A stretch of DNA of 64,000 bases. Origin: PLOWO2-12-38-17 sp963709355 (lineage in GTDB: Bacteria; Planctomycetota; Brocadiia; Brocadiales; Brocadiaceae). Below are positions 18,322-26,936 of the stretch, piece by piece (position 1 is the first letter of the stretch; each line of letters begins with the position of its first letter). The notes below the pieces were generated by a model. The model did no database searches. It was given only the letters and a program-made list of their open reading frames with translations, and was not told the DNA's origin. The stretch covers positions 2,728,001 to 2,792,000 of the forward strand of contig CAVPVY010000005.1 in the NCBI GenBank assembly GCA_963709355.1, written 5' to 3'. Position numbers and translations under genes: made by a program.

Positions 18322-18828
18322 TTAAATTTCCTTATATCGTTCCATGATGAGATGCCATTTGTCCTGAAATTTAAGTATCTTTTCTGCGACTTCCCTTACT
18401 GCACCAAATCCACCTTTTGCATTTGTAACGTACAAAGAATGCTGTTTTACAAGCGGAGATGCATTGGCAACTGAAACGGGAAATCCAACGCAGTAAAATA
18501 TCGGCAGGTCTATGAGGTCGTCGCCGATATAGCATATTTCGTCGTCACGAAGAGAGTGTTTTTTAAGTAGCTCTTTATAAGCATCTAATTTGTTTAAGGC
18601 ACCCTGGTACACATCTTTAATGTTTAGTTCTTTGGCTCTGTGAACAACTGCATCACATGTTCTTCCGCTTATGATTGCAGTTTTAATACCCGCCCGGTGC
18701 AGATATGAGATGCCGGTGCCATCTAGTACATGGAACGCCTTCGTTTCGCGGCCCTCAGAATCAATATAGATGGTGCCATCCGACAAAACACCATCAATAT
18801 CTATTATAACCATCTTTATATTTTTCAA
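18322..18828 (-). CDS. kdsC: 3-deoxy-D-manno-octulosonate 8-phosphate phosphatase KdsC
   Basis: A HAD-family phosphatase of 168 residues that removes phosphate from Kdo-8-P on the way to CMP-Kdo. Seen: the nucleophile motif DIDGVLSDG (Asp10, Asp12), IISGR (motif II) near residue 54, and YIGDDLIDLP (motif IV) near 100, with no cap domain, as in C0-type KdsC tetramers. Its ATG overlaps the kdsD stop by four bases, so the two are co-translated. The gap of 228 bases to the lptC-like gene holds no gene. Confidence 0.93.
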   Translation of the reverse strand: MKNIKMVIIDIDGVLSDGTIYIDSEGRETKAFHVLDGTGISYLHRAGIKTAIISGRTCDAVVHRAKELNIKDVYQGALNKLDAYKELLKKHSLRDDEICYIGDDLIDLPIFYCVGFPVSVANASPLVKQHSLYVTNAKGGFGAVREVAEKILKFQDKWHLIMERYKEI

Positions 18829-19811
18829 AAATTAAGCCCCACCTCCAATAAATCTTGTACGTCTATGATACCAATAAGCGTGTTGGTATCGTCAACTACA
18901 GGCAATTGGTCAATTTTGTGAGTTTTTAGTATCTTATATGCCTCGGCAACAAGGCATCGGGCGTTTATTACTTTTGGCGACTGCGTCATGACTTCTTTTA
19001 CACTGCCGTGCAAGAACGAAATACCGTTTTTTAAATATCTTCTGAGGTCGCCATCGGTAAAAAAACCTACCAGGTTGTTTTGTTTATTAACAATACTCAC
19101 AGCTCCTGGCTTACCTGCTGTATCTGTCATAATACTGATTACATCTAGTAGTGGTGTATCTTCATAAGCAACAGGGTTTTTTTCGTTTTTACGCATTACC
19201 ATTTCTACCGTAAGCAATTTCCTTCCAAGTTCTCCACCGGGATGATAAAGGGCATAATCTTCCATACTGAGATTTCTTTTCTTAAAAATTGTAAGCGCAA
19301 GTGCATCGCCCAGCGCAAGCATGGCAGTTGAGCTTGCAGATGGAGCAAGGCCTAATGGACAGGGTTCTTCTATTTTCCCTATATCAAGCGTAACATCGCT
19401 ATGCTGTGCAAGGGAGGACTGACAGTTTCCTGTAATGGCAATAATTTTTGCCCCTATCTGCTTTAGAAAAGGAAGCAGTGTAACAACCTCTGTTTCGCCA
19501 CTGTTTGATAAAGCAAGGACAATGTCGTCTGATACAATGCGTCCTAAATCACCATGCCTTGCTTCTGAAGAATGTATCCAGAATGATGGCGTTCCGGTGC
19601 TTGCAAGTGTGGCTGATATTTTTTGCCCGATTATTCCTGCCTTTCCTATTCCTGTAACCACAACACGCCCCTTGCAGTTAAAGATCAGGTTAATTGCCTT
19701 CTTGAAATTATGGTCGAGACAGCTAATCAGATTTTTAATCGTTTCTGATTCGAGCAGCAACACGTCCCTTGCAAAGGCAATATCAGTGTCTGATAAGGAG
19801 TTCTCTTTCAT
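18825..19811 (-). CDS. kdsD: Arabinose-5-phosphate isomerase KdsD (SIS + two CBS domains)
   Basis: Converts ribulose-5-P to arabinose-5-P for Kdo synthesis. The SIS domain (residues about 30-180) shows VVVTGIGKAGIIGQKISATLASTGTPSFW, EARHGDLG and ALSNSGETEV; a CBS pair (about 205-328) ends with IIDVQDLLEVGL. The 328-residue length is normal. Start ATG 19811. It is the first gene of the kdsD-kdsC unit; the upstream 211 bases are shared with the divergent site-2 protease gene. Confidence 0.95.
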   Translation of the reverse strand: MKENSLSDTDIAFARDVLLLESETIKNLISCLDHNFKKAINLIFNCKGRVVVTGIGKAGIIGQKISATLASTGTPSFWIHSSEARHGDLGRIVSDDIVLALSNSGETEVVTLLPFLKQIGAKIIAITGNCQSSLAQHSDVTLDIGKIEEPCPLGLAPSASSTAMLALGDALALTIFKKRNLSMEDYALYHPGGELGRKLLTVEMVMRKNEKNPVAYEDTPLLDVISIMTDTAGKPGAVSIVNKQNNLVGFFTDGDLRRYLKNGISFLHGSVKEVMTQSPKVINARCLVAEAYKILKTHKIDQLPVVDDTNTLIGIIDVQDLLEVGLNF

Positions 19812-20022
19812 TTGGGTTTTTGTAAAATAATTTAAAATTTATAGTCGGTGTATATAGTAACTGCGTTTAGAAATTCTGAATATAAGGTGATTATATTGGT
19901 CATATCTGTATTATTCAAGTGAAAACAACGCAATAAAATCAGGTAAGTGTTCCAGGCTTGACAACTTACTTATGGTGTGTTAACATGTTGAAAAATTTGA
20001 GGAAAGGAGCCACAGCCAACTA

Positions 20023-20652
20023 GTGAATTTAAACAGTTTAATAATATCAATTCCCGCCATACTTTATGCACTGACCATTCACGAATATTTTCACGGATGG
20101 ACTGCAAACAAATTTGGAGACCCCACTGCAAGACTACAGGGACGGCTAACTTTAAACCCGCTGGCGCATATAGATATCCTTGGGGCATTATGTTTTGTTT
20201 TTGCGGGTTTTGGTTGGGGTAAACCTGTTCCGGTGAACCCATATAACCTTAAAAATCCGCGCCGTGATAATATGATCGTATCATTTGCAGGTCCTGCCTC
20301 TAACTTTGTTTCTGCATTTTTGTTCGGCGTTATATTTTACTTTTTCCGTCATGTGACGTTTGTACCCATGAATATATCTGCCATTATTTTTAATTTGCTG
20401 ATTTCTGGAATTATTGTTAATCTGTCACTGGCTTTTTTTAACTTGATTCCTTTATATCCGTTAGACGGCTCTCATATACTGGAAGGTCTGTTACCTTATA
20501 GTATGGCTGCAAAATATAGGGGGATTGAACGCTACGGCCCATTCATCCTTATTGGAGTTATTGTTGTTGGAAACTATACAGGTATTTCAATACTGGGGAG
20601 GATATTAAGACCGCCCATACATTTTTTTCTGAAATTGTTTACGGGGTTTTAA
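20023..20652 (+). CDS. Site-2-protease family (M50) membrane metalloprotease
   Basis: A 209-residue membrane protein with the zinc motif HEYFH at residues 20-24 inside the first helix, the FGDPTARLQGRLTLNPLAHID segment, and the third ligand in NLIPLYPLDGSHIL near 150. This is the small YwhC/rhomboid-like M50 family, whose substrates are generally unknown. A stop codon directly precedes GTG 20023, so no longer start is possible; AGGAAAGGAG lies about 13 bases upstream. It often precedes scpA, as it does here with a 38-base gap. Confidence 0.9.
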   Translation: MNLNSLIISIPAILYALTIHEYFHGWTANKFGDPTARLQGRLTLNPLAHIDILGALCFVFAGFGWGKPVPVNPYNLKNPRRDNMIVSFAGPASNFVSAFLFGVIFYFFRHVTFVPMNISAIIFNLLISGIIVNLSLAFFNLIPLYPLDGSHILEGLLPYSMAAKYRGIERYGPFILIGVIVVGNYTGISILGRILRPPIHFFLKLFTGF

Positions 20653-20690
20653 ATAATATATAAAAAACTTTTTCACAGGTTAATAAAAAA

Positions 20691-21425
20691 ATGTCAAACG
20701 AATATAAAGTAGAACTTGATATGTATAACGGACCACTTGACCTGCTACTTTACCTGATTCGTAAGGAAGAGGTAAATATATACGATATCCCGATTGCGCG
20801 GATAACAGATCAGTACTTAAAGTATGTGGAGACTCTGCAGGTGCTTGATATGAATATTATTGGTGATTTTCTGGTAATGGCGGCGACTCTCATGTATATA
20901 AAATCTTACACGCTTCTTCCACAGCAAGGGACACAGGGTGACGAAGAGGAAATAGAAGACCCACGGATGTCTCTTGTAAAACAGTTGCTTGAATACAAGC
21001 GGTATAAGGAGAGTTCCTTTTTCCTTAGCGCAAGAGCCGAAGAACAGGAAAAGAAGTATGTGCGTGTACACAGGGAAATTCCATTTGAGTTAACAGACGA
21101 TGAACAAGAAATACCGCTAGAGGGTGTAAAGATATGGGACCTACTACAAAGATTTTCTCAACTCATGAAACAAACACTGCTTAATGTTACCACCAGCGTT
21201 GTTTATAACGATACTCCAATACACGAATATATGAACGAGGTTTTAAAAAGGGTTCATCTTCATACTTCCATATCATTTACTAACTTATTCCGCGGGCTAA
21301 TGGAAAGAAGCCATATTATTGGATTTTTCCTGGCATTGCTGGAACTGGTCCGTTTGAACAAGGTGAGGGTGGAACAGCCTGTGAATTATGATGATATTCA
21401 GATATCTATAGCACGGGCGGGTTGA
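20691..21425 (+). CDS. scpA: Segregation and condensation protein ScpA
   Basis: Kleisin subunit that bridges SMC heads in chromosome condensation. The N-terminus YKVELDMYNGPLDLLLYLIRKEEVNIYDIPI is the ScpA hallmark, with FLVMAATLMYIKSYTLLP following; the C-terminal winged helix includes FLALLELVRLNKVRVEQ near residue 220. The length of 244 is normal. ScpB is not next to it in this window. It probably shares a transcript with the protease gene upstream. Confidence 0.94.
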   Translation: MSNEYKVELDMYNGPLDLLLYLIRKEEVNIYDIPIARITDQYLKYVETLQVLDMNIIGDFLVMAATLMYIKSYTLLPQQGTQGDEEEIEDPRMSLVKQLLEYKRYKESSFFLSARAEEQEKKYVRVHREIPFELTDDEQEIPLEGVKIWDLLQRFSQLMKQTLLNVTTSVVYNDTPIHEYMNEVLKRVHLHTSISFTNLFRGLMERSHIIGFFLALLELVRLNKVRVEQPVNYDDIQISIARAG

Positions 21426-21456
21426 ATAAATTTATGAGGTTTGCTAATTAATAAGG

Positions 21457-22782
21457 TCAAAAACCATATAATTGTTTATAAGCCTTTAGCCATTCTTTTG
21501 GGGGTATGGCTAATTCCTTTATCCAGTATTTAACCCAATGCTTAGTTTCTTTATTCATTGATGAAATTATTGTTTTTGTAATTTCGTCAACTATACCTTT
21601 TATCTCTAAAACATTTGTTCTATCTATTTGTTGCATTGTAACTGGGAATCTGTTTTTTGTCTTTTTCTCCGTGCTTTCTCCACGAAAATCAATAACTGGG
21701 CTATAAAAGAATAACATATGGTCCTCTAATAAGGCATATACCTTGTCCTCGTCTGTAACATTTCCGTGAATCATTGTATTTCGAAAATCTCTTAATTTAA
21801 TCATTTTTCCCCATAGTTCATTATCGGTGCTAGGGTTAATGATTTGTGATTTGAACCCGTCGCAGTAAAGATGCATACATAGTAATCTTAAATCAAGGTC
21901 TGCCTTGACCGTAACTCTTTCGTAATGTTCTGAAGCAAATTCCTTTTTGAGTAAAAAGTAGTATAAGACATTTATTAAAGATTCAAGAGAGATTATAAAC
22001 ATAATTGCTGAAGATAAATATATAGACCCTGTTGTACGAACTTTTGGTAGTTCAACAGCTTTTAGGAGTGATGGTGGTTCTTTTATATCAAAGGTATCGG
22101 CTAAATTTATAAGCATTTCTGCCGCTTTATATCTTTGCAGGTATATATTTGGTATTGTTTTAGAAAAGGCTTCTTTCTTAAGGCTTTTTTCCTCAAAGAG
22201 ATTTAGGTTATTCTCTATAAGTTTGGTGATGTCCGTAAAAAAGTTTCCTATTATTTGCCTAAGGTCTTGTTTCCCGAAAATATATTTATTGGTTTTTATA
22301 ACTTTACTGAAATTATCAGGGTTTGTTATTAATTGTCCATAGGCTTTGTTGTTACCTGATATACAGTTAGACCAAAAGCGGAGCCTGAATCTGCAATTAA
22401 TGAATAAGCTCCTAATTTCAGCAATTAAGGACTTATTAATTCTCAAAGAGTAGCTCCAGTCTGTTATATAACCAACATTTTTTACACTTTTATTTATGGT
22501 ATTTGGACTAATACCTGCTCCAACAATATCAGGGGAATCATACAATTTTTTAAGTATTTTATATATTAGAATTGAATTAAAATAAGGTAAGATATTTTGA
22601 AGGTCGAATTCTATAAGTAGTTTGTAATCTGTTAAAGGATTGTCTAAAGTAAAAGCATAAATAGAATCAGATGTATCAGGTGGGTGATAATCTCTTTCGC
22701 TCTTATCAATATATTCTGGGCTTAAGTGATAGTTTTGACGGAATTCTCTTGGATATTTAGATTTGAATTTTTCTATATTCAT
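21457..22782 (-). CDS. Uncharacterised protein with HEPN-like C-terminal segment
   Basis: I do not recognise this 441-residue protein. It has no signal peptide or membrane helix. The N-terminal half is rich in Asn, Ile, Tyr and Lys. In the C-terminal half, helices around IMFIISLESLINVLYYFLLKKEF and the motif RDFRNTMIHGN (R-x4-H) look like a HEPN-type all-helical fold, where R-x4-6-H is the RNase site. It is a single gene, convergent with scpA, with very AT-rich codons. It could be a stand-alone toxin or stress effector; that is inference. Confidence 0.6.
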   Translation of the reverse strand: MNIEKFKSKYPREFRQNYHLSPEYIDKSERDYHPPDTSDSIYAFTLDNPLTDYKLLIEFDLQNILPYFNSILIYKILKKLYDSPDIVGAGISPNTINKSVKNVGYITDWSYSLRINKSLIAEIRSLFINCRFRLRFWSNCISGNNKAYGQLITNPDNFSKVIKTNKYIFGKQDLRQIIGNFFTDITKLIENNLNLFEEKSLKKEAFSKTIPNIYLQRYKAAEMLINLADTFDIKEPPSLLKAVELPKVRTTGSIYLSSAIMFIISLESLINVLYYFLLKKEFASEHYERVTVKADLDLRLLCMHLYCDGFKSQIINPSTDNELWGKMIKLRDFRNTMIHGNVTDEDKVYALLEDHMLFFYSPVIDFRGESTEKKTKNRFPVTMQQIDRTNVLEIKGIVDEITKTIISSMNKETKHWVKYWIKELAIPPKEWLKAYKQLYGF

Positions 22783-22827
22783 AATAGATTTTCTAAATGT
22801 TTTAGAGGCGATTTTAATTAATTCGAA

Positions 22828-23457
22828 TTATTTATTACTCCCATATTTTTCATAATAAACAATCTTCTCAAGTTTGAATCTCGGTCTCTGAGGCGGGTCT
22901 TCGTCAGGATAACCTACAGGTAAAAGGGCAATAATTTCTATATTTCGTGGTAATTCGAGTATTTCTTTTACCTTGTTGTCGTCAAACCATCTTACCCAGC
23001 ATGTGCCAAGTCCCAATTCCACTGCCTGAAGCGCCATATGTTCAATGGCGATGTCCGTGTTTCCCACAGCGGCGATGATTAAATGCCATTTAATGTCAGC
23101 GCTCATTCCTTCTTTTTTTAGCGATGAGACAAATACCTCACGCGTCTTCGCTGGTAATGCGCCGGAGACGATAAGCTCATCAATGCGTTCAGGGAATTCG
23201 CCAAATGCCTTAATATCTGCACAGCAAGCGATAATCGCGGGTGCCTGCCCGACATGGCGTTGATTGTATGATGCTTCCTGCAATCTTTGCCTTGTTTCAG
23301 GGGTTTTTACCACTATAAACCTCCACGGCTGCGTATTGGAACCGGATGGGGCAAGTCGGGCGCTCTCCAAGAGCTGAAGTATCAGTTCGTCCGGCACAGG
23401 GTCTGGTTTGAACCTTCTGATGCTGCGGCGTTTAGTTATAGCTTCTTTAACGTTCAT
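22828..23457 (-). CDS. Nitroreductase family FMN oxidoreductase
   Basis: Opens with MNVKEAITKRRSIRRFKPDPVPDELILQLLESARLAPSGSNTQPWRF, the standard FMN-binding start of the family, followed by AIEHMALQAVELGLGTCWVRWF and the C-terminal LPVGYPDEDPPQRPR. These enzymes use NAD(P)H to reduce nitro-aromatics, quinones or flavins; the substrate cannot be told. I take ATG 23457 rather than the track-like extended start at 23508, because the first 17 residues are atypical and AAAGAAG precedes 23457. Confidence 0.88.
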   Translation of the reverse strand: MNVKEAITKRRSIRRFKPDPVPDELILQLLESARLAPSGSNTQPWRFIVVKTPETRQRLQEASYNQRHVGQAPAIIACCADIKAFGEFPERIDELIVSGALPAKTREVFVSSLKKEGMSADIKWHLIIAAVGNTDIAIEHMALQAVELGLGTCWVRWFDDNKVKEILELPRNIEIIALLPVGYPDEDPPQRPRFKLEKIVYYEKYGSNK

Positions 23458-23717
23458 AATCTTTGTTCTTCTTTGTGAATTAATAAAACTAATTAAAAAA
23501 GGGTGCAAATAGATTTTGGATTGATAATCAGTATAGCATATTTGTACAGACGCTCAAGCAGATTGTTTTAACGACGGTGGTTTGTTTTCTGCCTAACAGC
23601 ATAAGGATTTCAACCTTGCAAAGAAATGCCGTGGCGTGTCTCTACAATAACATTTGTAATATAGAAATGTTGTTGAAGGCAGCTAAATTTAATAGTTATG
23701 TAATTCGGAAATATTTA

Positions 23718-23749
23718 TTGACATCGTTATGTCGTTTATGACATAATGA
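23718..23749 (+). promoter_or_regulatory. Promoter overlapped by a ModE-type operator, upstream of modE
   Basis: TTGACA at 23718-23723 and CATAAT at 23742-23747 (18-base spacer) form a strong promoter. Inside it, TCGTTATGTC (23724-23733) and GACATAATGA (23740-23749) are inverted arms with nine of ten pairs matching around a 6-base spacer, much like the ModE box (CGNTATAT-N6-ATATNNCG style). A repressor bound here would cover the spacer and -10, so ModE with molybdate probably represses its own operon. Confidence 0.65.
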
Positions 23750-23759
23750 AACCGAAATT

Positions 23760-24089
23760 ATGAAGGTTATATTTAAAATATGGTTAGAAGAAAATGGGGG
23801 TGTCGCTTTTTCTGAGGGAAGAAAAATGTTGTTTGAAGCCATTGCCCGTCGTGGTTCTTTAAATGCGGCGGCTAAGGAATTAGGCATGTCTTATCGTGCC
23901 GCATGGGGCAAGGTCAAAGCGACAGAAAAGGCGTTGGGGGCGAAGTTGTTGTATGTTACAACCGGGGGCAAGGGCGGCGGCGGCGCTGTATTGACGCAGG
24001 AGGCGAAGGAATTGTTATCCAAGTATAAAAAATACAAGAAAAGAATAGCTATCCTAACAGAAAAGGAATTTAAGCGTTTTTTTAAGTAA
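23760..24089 (+). CDS. modE: ModE-type molybdate-responsive regulator (N-terminal DNA-binding domain only)
   Basis: A 109-residue winged-helix protein of the LysR-like ModE N-terminal family: MLFEAIARRGSLNAAAKELGMSYRAAWGKVKATEKALGAKLLYVTTGGKGGGGAVLT is the classic HTH plus glycine-rich wing. It lacks the C-terminal di-Mop sensor of E. coli ModE; the next gene encodes exactly such a pair of Mop domains as a separate protein, so the two together equal a split ModE. The overlapping operator-promoter at 23718-23749 suggests autoregulation. The leader is very short. Confidence 0.88.
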   Translation: MKVIFKIWLEENGGVAFSEGRKMLFEAIARRGSLNAAAKELGMSYRAAWGKVKATEKALGAKLLYVTTGGKGGGGAVLTQEAKELLSKYKKYKKRIAILTEKEFKRFFK

Positions 24090-24140
24090 TTTATCTAACG
24101 TCCGATTTTCTGTCGACCAGGAATCAGGGATAACTGTCAT

Positions 24141-24548
24141 ATGTCAAACAGGCTTAATGGAAAGATTGTCAATATAATACGCGGAAAAATACACGCCCAT
24201 GTCCAAATTCTTTGGAAAGAAGTACTATTGAGCGTCATTATAACAAGTGTCTCGTGCGACGACATGCATCTCACTGCAGGTGATAGCATATGTGTAATCA
24301 TTAAGGGTACGGATATTATGCTTGCGAAATCAATATCAGGGATGCTTAGTGCTAGAAACAGAACAATGGGCCTTGTTAAACAGATTATCAGAGGAGACGT
24401 ATTATCAAAGGTATTAATAGAATCACAGGGTGATGTACTTCATGCCATTATTACTAATGCGTCACTTGATGAGATGAAAATTAATAATGGCGATGAGATT
24501 ACTGCAATTGTTAAATCAACCGAATTGATCTTGTCAAAGGAGTTTTAG
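24141..24548 (+). CDS. Tandem Mop/TOBE molybdate-binding protein
   Basis: Two copies of the 65-residue Mop (TOBE) fold: LNGKIVNIIRGKIHAHVQILWKE...AGDSICVIIKGTDIMLAK and then MGLVKQIIRGDVLSKVLIES...NGDEITAIVKSTELILSK. Such di-Mop proteins (molbindins) store or sense molybdate or tungstate. Its place between the HTH-only modE and modA suggests it is either the missing sensor half of ModE acting in trans or an intracellular molybdate buffer. Confidence 0.85.
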   Translation: MSNRLNGKIVNIIRGKIHAHVQILWKEVLLSVIITSVSCDDMHLTAGDSICVIIKGTDIMLAKSISGMLSARNRTMGLVKQIIRGDVLSKVLIESQGDVLHAIITNASLDEMKINNGDEITAIVKSTELILSKEF

Positions 24549-24553
24549 TAATA

Positions 24554-25327
24554 ATGCAAATCAGGGTACATATTGTTTGTGCAATAATTCTTTTATTTAT
24601 ATGTATAAATTATACTGCACTTGCTGGCGAAAAAATATTAATTGCGGCTGCCTCAGATCTGAATTTTGCCATGAATGAGCTTTGTCGTACCTTTGAAAAG
24701 TTACACCCAGGCATCAAGGTGGAAGTATCTTATGGTTCATCAGGTAGTTTTTTTGCGCAGATTAAACAGGGCGCACCTTATGACATATTCTTCTCTGCGG
24801 ATGCATCGTATCCAGCACTTCTCGAAGGCGAGGGTTTTTCGGTAAAAGGACGGCGACAACTTTATGCCATTGGGCAAATTGTGTTTTGGATTCCCAAAAA
24901 GTCTGCATTGAATCCCGGGAAAGGATTAAATATAGTTTTGGACCCTGCAGTAAAAAAACTAGCCATTGCAAACCCCAAACACGCGCCTTATGGACGGGTA
25001 GCGGAGGAGTCACTTCGATATTATGGACTATGGGATAAGGTTCAGAACAAGCTGGTTTTTGGTGAAAATATCTCACAAACGGCACAGTTTGTTCAAACAG
25101 GTGCCGCTGATGCTGGGATTATAGCCCTGTCTCTGGCGATTTCCCCAAAAATGGTCAAAGATGGAAGTTATTGGATTATTCCCACCGAATCGTATAGCAG
25201 GCTGGAGCAGGGATATGCCGTATTGCAAAGAGGCAAAGGCAAATCCAGCGTAAAGGCTTTTTTAGCGTTTGTGCAAGGGAAGAATGGGAAAAAAATACTT
25301 TCTGATTTTGGCTTTATTTTACCATAA
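24554..25327 (+). CDS. modA: Molybdate ABC transporter substrate-binding protein ModA
   Basis: A signal peptide (residues 1-24, ending TALAGEK) leads into ILIAAASDLNFAMNELCRTFEKLHPGIKVEVSYGSSGSFFAQIKQGAPYDIFFSADASYP, the ModA oxyanion-binding core. APYGRVAEESLRYYG and the QTAQFVQTGAADAGIIALSLA segment are also typical. It binds molybdate in the periplasm for ModBC. It starts six bases after the Mop gene. Confidence 0.95.
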   Translation: MQIRVHIVCAIILLFICINYTALAGEKILIAAASDLNFAMNELCRTFEKLHPGIKVEVSYGSSGSFFAQIKQGAPYDIFFSADASYPALLEGEGFSVKGRRQLYAIGQIVFWIPKKSALNPGKGLNIVLDPAVKKLAIANPKHAPYGRVAEESLRYYGLWDKVQNKLVFGENISQTAQFVQTGAADAGIIALSLAISPKMVKDGSYWIIPTESYSRLEQGYAVLQRGKGKSSVKAFLAFVQGKNGKKILSDFGFILP

Positions 25328-25333
25328 TAACAA

Positions 25334-26002
25334 ATGAATTTTATAGAACCTCTTCTGTTATCTTTAAAACTTTCTCTCATTACCATGATTTCGTTGTTTA
25401 TCTTGGGTATTCCGGCAGCCTATTGGCTTGTCTTTTCAAGGATACGATGGAAATATCTTGTAGAGTCTGTGGTAGCTTTACCTCTTGTCCTTCCACCAAC
25501 GGTGTTAGGTTTTTATCTCCTCATGGCCATTGGAGGCAATAGTTTTATCGGCCGATGGTATGAAGTTGCGTTCAATAAGACACTTGCCTTTTCCTTTGAA
25601 GGGCTTGTTTTGGGTTCACTCATTTATAGCCTGCCCTTTGCCGTGCAGCCTTTTCAAACAGCTTTTTCAGGGGTTGACAGAAAATTACTCGAAGCATCGT
25701 GGTCCTTGGGCCGGTCTCATTTATACACATTTTTTTCTGTTATCCTGCCTCTGTCCCGCCAGGGTATTATTACGGGTTGCGTGCTTTCCTTTGCTCACAC
25801 CCTTGGCGAATTTGGGGTTGTATTAATGATAGGAGGTAACATTCCCGGAATTACGCGGGTTGCCTCGGTAGCTATTTACGATGAGGTTCAGTCCCTGAAT
25901 TATGGAACTGCAAATATTTGTGCCGCAATTCTGCTGTTATTCTCATTTGCTGTACTTGCCGTAGTTTATTTTGTAAACAGGAGATTTATAAGGACGCTTT
26001 GA
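25334..26002 (+). CDS. modB: Molybdate ABC transporter permease ModB
   Basis: A 222-residue inner-membrane permease with about five helices and the cytoplasmic EAA loop LLEASWSLGRSHLYTFFSVILPLSRQGIITG, plus FAHTLGEFGVVLMIGGNIPG, the signature end of ModB. It partners ModA and ModC and lies six bases after modA. Confidence 0.95.
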   Translation: MNFIEPLLLSLKLSLITMISLFILGIPAAYWLVFSRIRWKYLVESVVALPLVLPPTVLGFYLLMAIGGNSFIGRWYEVAFNKTLAFSFEGLVLGSLIYSLPFAVQPFQTAFSGVDRKLLEASWSLGRSHLYTFFSVILPLSRQGIITGCVLSFAHTLGEFGVVLMIGGNIPGITRVASVAIYDEVQSLNYGTANICAAILLLFSFAVLAVVYFVNRRFIRTL

Positions 26003-26003
26003 T

Positions 26004-26882
26004 TTGTTTAAGGTTAATTTAAAAAAAACGTGGAATAATTTTACCATAAAAGTTGACTTTGAGATTCCTCTGGGTAAGGTAACGGCATTGTTTGGACATT
26101 CCGGCGCTGGCAAGTCGAGTATATTGCGTATTATCTCGGGACTTGAAATAGCTGACGAGGGGATGATTTCCGATGGAAAAGAATTGTGGTATGATAGTAC
26201 AAAACAAATTCATCTCCCTGTCCAGAGACGTTCAATAGGATTTGTATTTCAAGACCCTTCTTTATTTCCACATTTAACTGTAGAAAAGAATATATTATAT
26301 GGAGTAAAGGGAAAAAGGAGACTGAATGAAATAAAAGATCTGATATCACTTGCGGGTTTATCGGGATACGAGCGATTTTACCCTGCTCAGTTATCCGGCG
26401 GCCAAAAGCAGAGGGTAACGCTGATTAGGGCATTAGTCAGAAGGCCTGATTTGCTATTATTAGACGAACCTTTTTCTGCTCTTGACTGGGAGGCCCGTAG
26501 GCAATTACAGGAAGATTTAAAATGGATTATAAAGCAATTGAAAGTGACAACACTTTACGTGACACATGATATAAAAGAAGTTTATAAACTCGCAGATAAA
26601 GTAGTTGTATTAGAGTCTGGGAGGGTTCTAAGGCATGGGACTCCGGAGGATATCTTTATGGGAAAAAGGTTGAGCACCCGTATCCAGATTGTTGGAAAGG
26701 TAGTTGGAATAGAATCCGATTCCATAATGGCTGCAGTTACAATCATGCATGAAGACCAATATTTCAAAGCCCTTGTAGATGCAGAAGAAATAGAGCGGTT
26801 AAATTTGGTTGTGGGAGATGATGTTGTCATTGGCGCAAAATCATCTGATGTAATCATATTTAAGGTATTAACACAATTTTAA
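26004..26882 (+). CDS. modC: Molybdate ABC transporter ATPase ModC
   Basis: Walker A GHSGAGKS at 31-38, Q-loop VFQDPSLFPHL, signature LSGGQKQR near 130, Walker B LLLLDEPFSALD, and a C-terminal TOBE domain (about 228-290) that can bind molybdate and trans-inhibit transport. It uses a TTG start at 26004, one base after the modB stop, with AGGA nine bases upstream. The 3' end overlaps the first Pho-box repeat of the next operon. Confidence 0.94.
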   Translation: MFKVNLKKTWNNFTIKVDFEIPLGKVTALFGHSGAGKSSILRIISGLEIADEGMISDGKELWYDSTKQIHLPVQRRSIGFVFQDPSLFPHLTVEKNILYGVKGKRRLNEIKDLISLAGLSGYERFYPAQLSGGQKQRVTLIRALVRRPDLLLLDEPFSALDWEARRQLQEDLKWIIKQLKVTTLYVTHDIKEVYKLADKVVVLESGRVLRHGTPEDIFMGKRLSTRIQIVGKVVGIESDSIMAAVTIMHEDQYFKALVDAEEIERLNLVVGDDVVIGAKSSDVIIFKVLTQF

Positions 26883-26906
26883 CAAATTCTTAACATTTTT
26901 TTAACA
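26868..26906 (+). promoter_or_regulatory. Pho box: four TTAACA repeats with exact 11-bp period
   Basis: TTAACA occurs at 26868-26873, 26879-26884, 26890-26895 and 26901-26906, one DNA turn apart. Tandem 11-bp repeats are the layout of PhoB/PhoP/SphR binding sites (TTAACA in Bacillus, CTTAACCT-like in cyanobacteria). It lies 31 bases before pstC; AT-rich TAAGATATAT at 26911-26920 could be the -10. The first two copies overlap the end of modC. Confidence 0.75.
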
Positions 26907-26936
26907 TTCATAAGATATATATTTCAATTAAATCTT

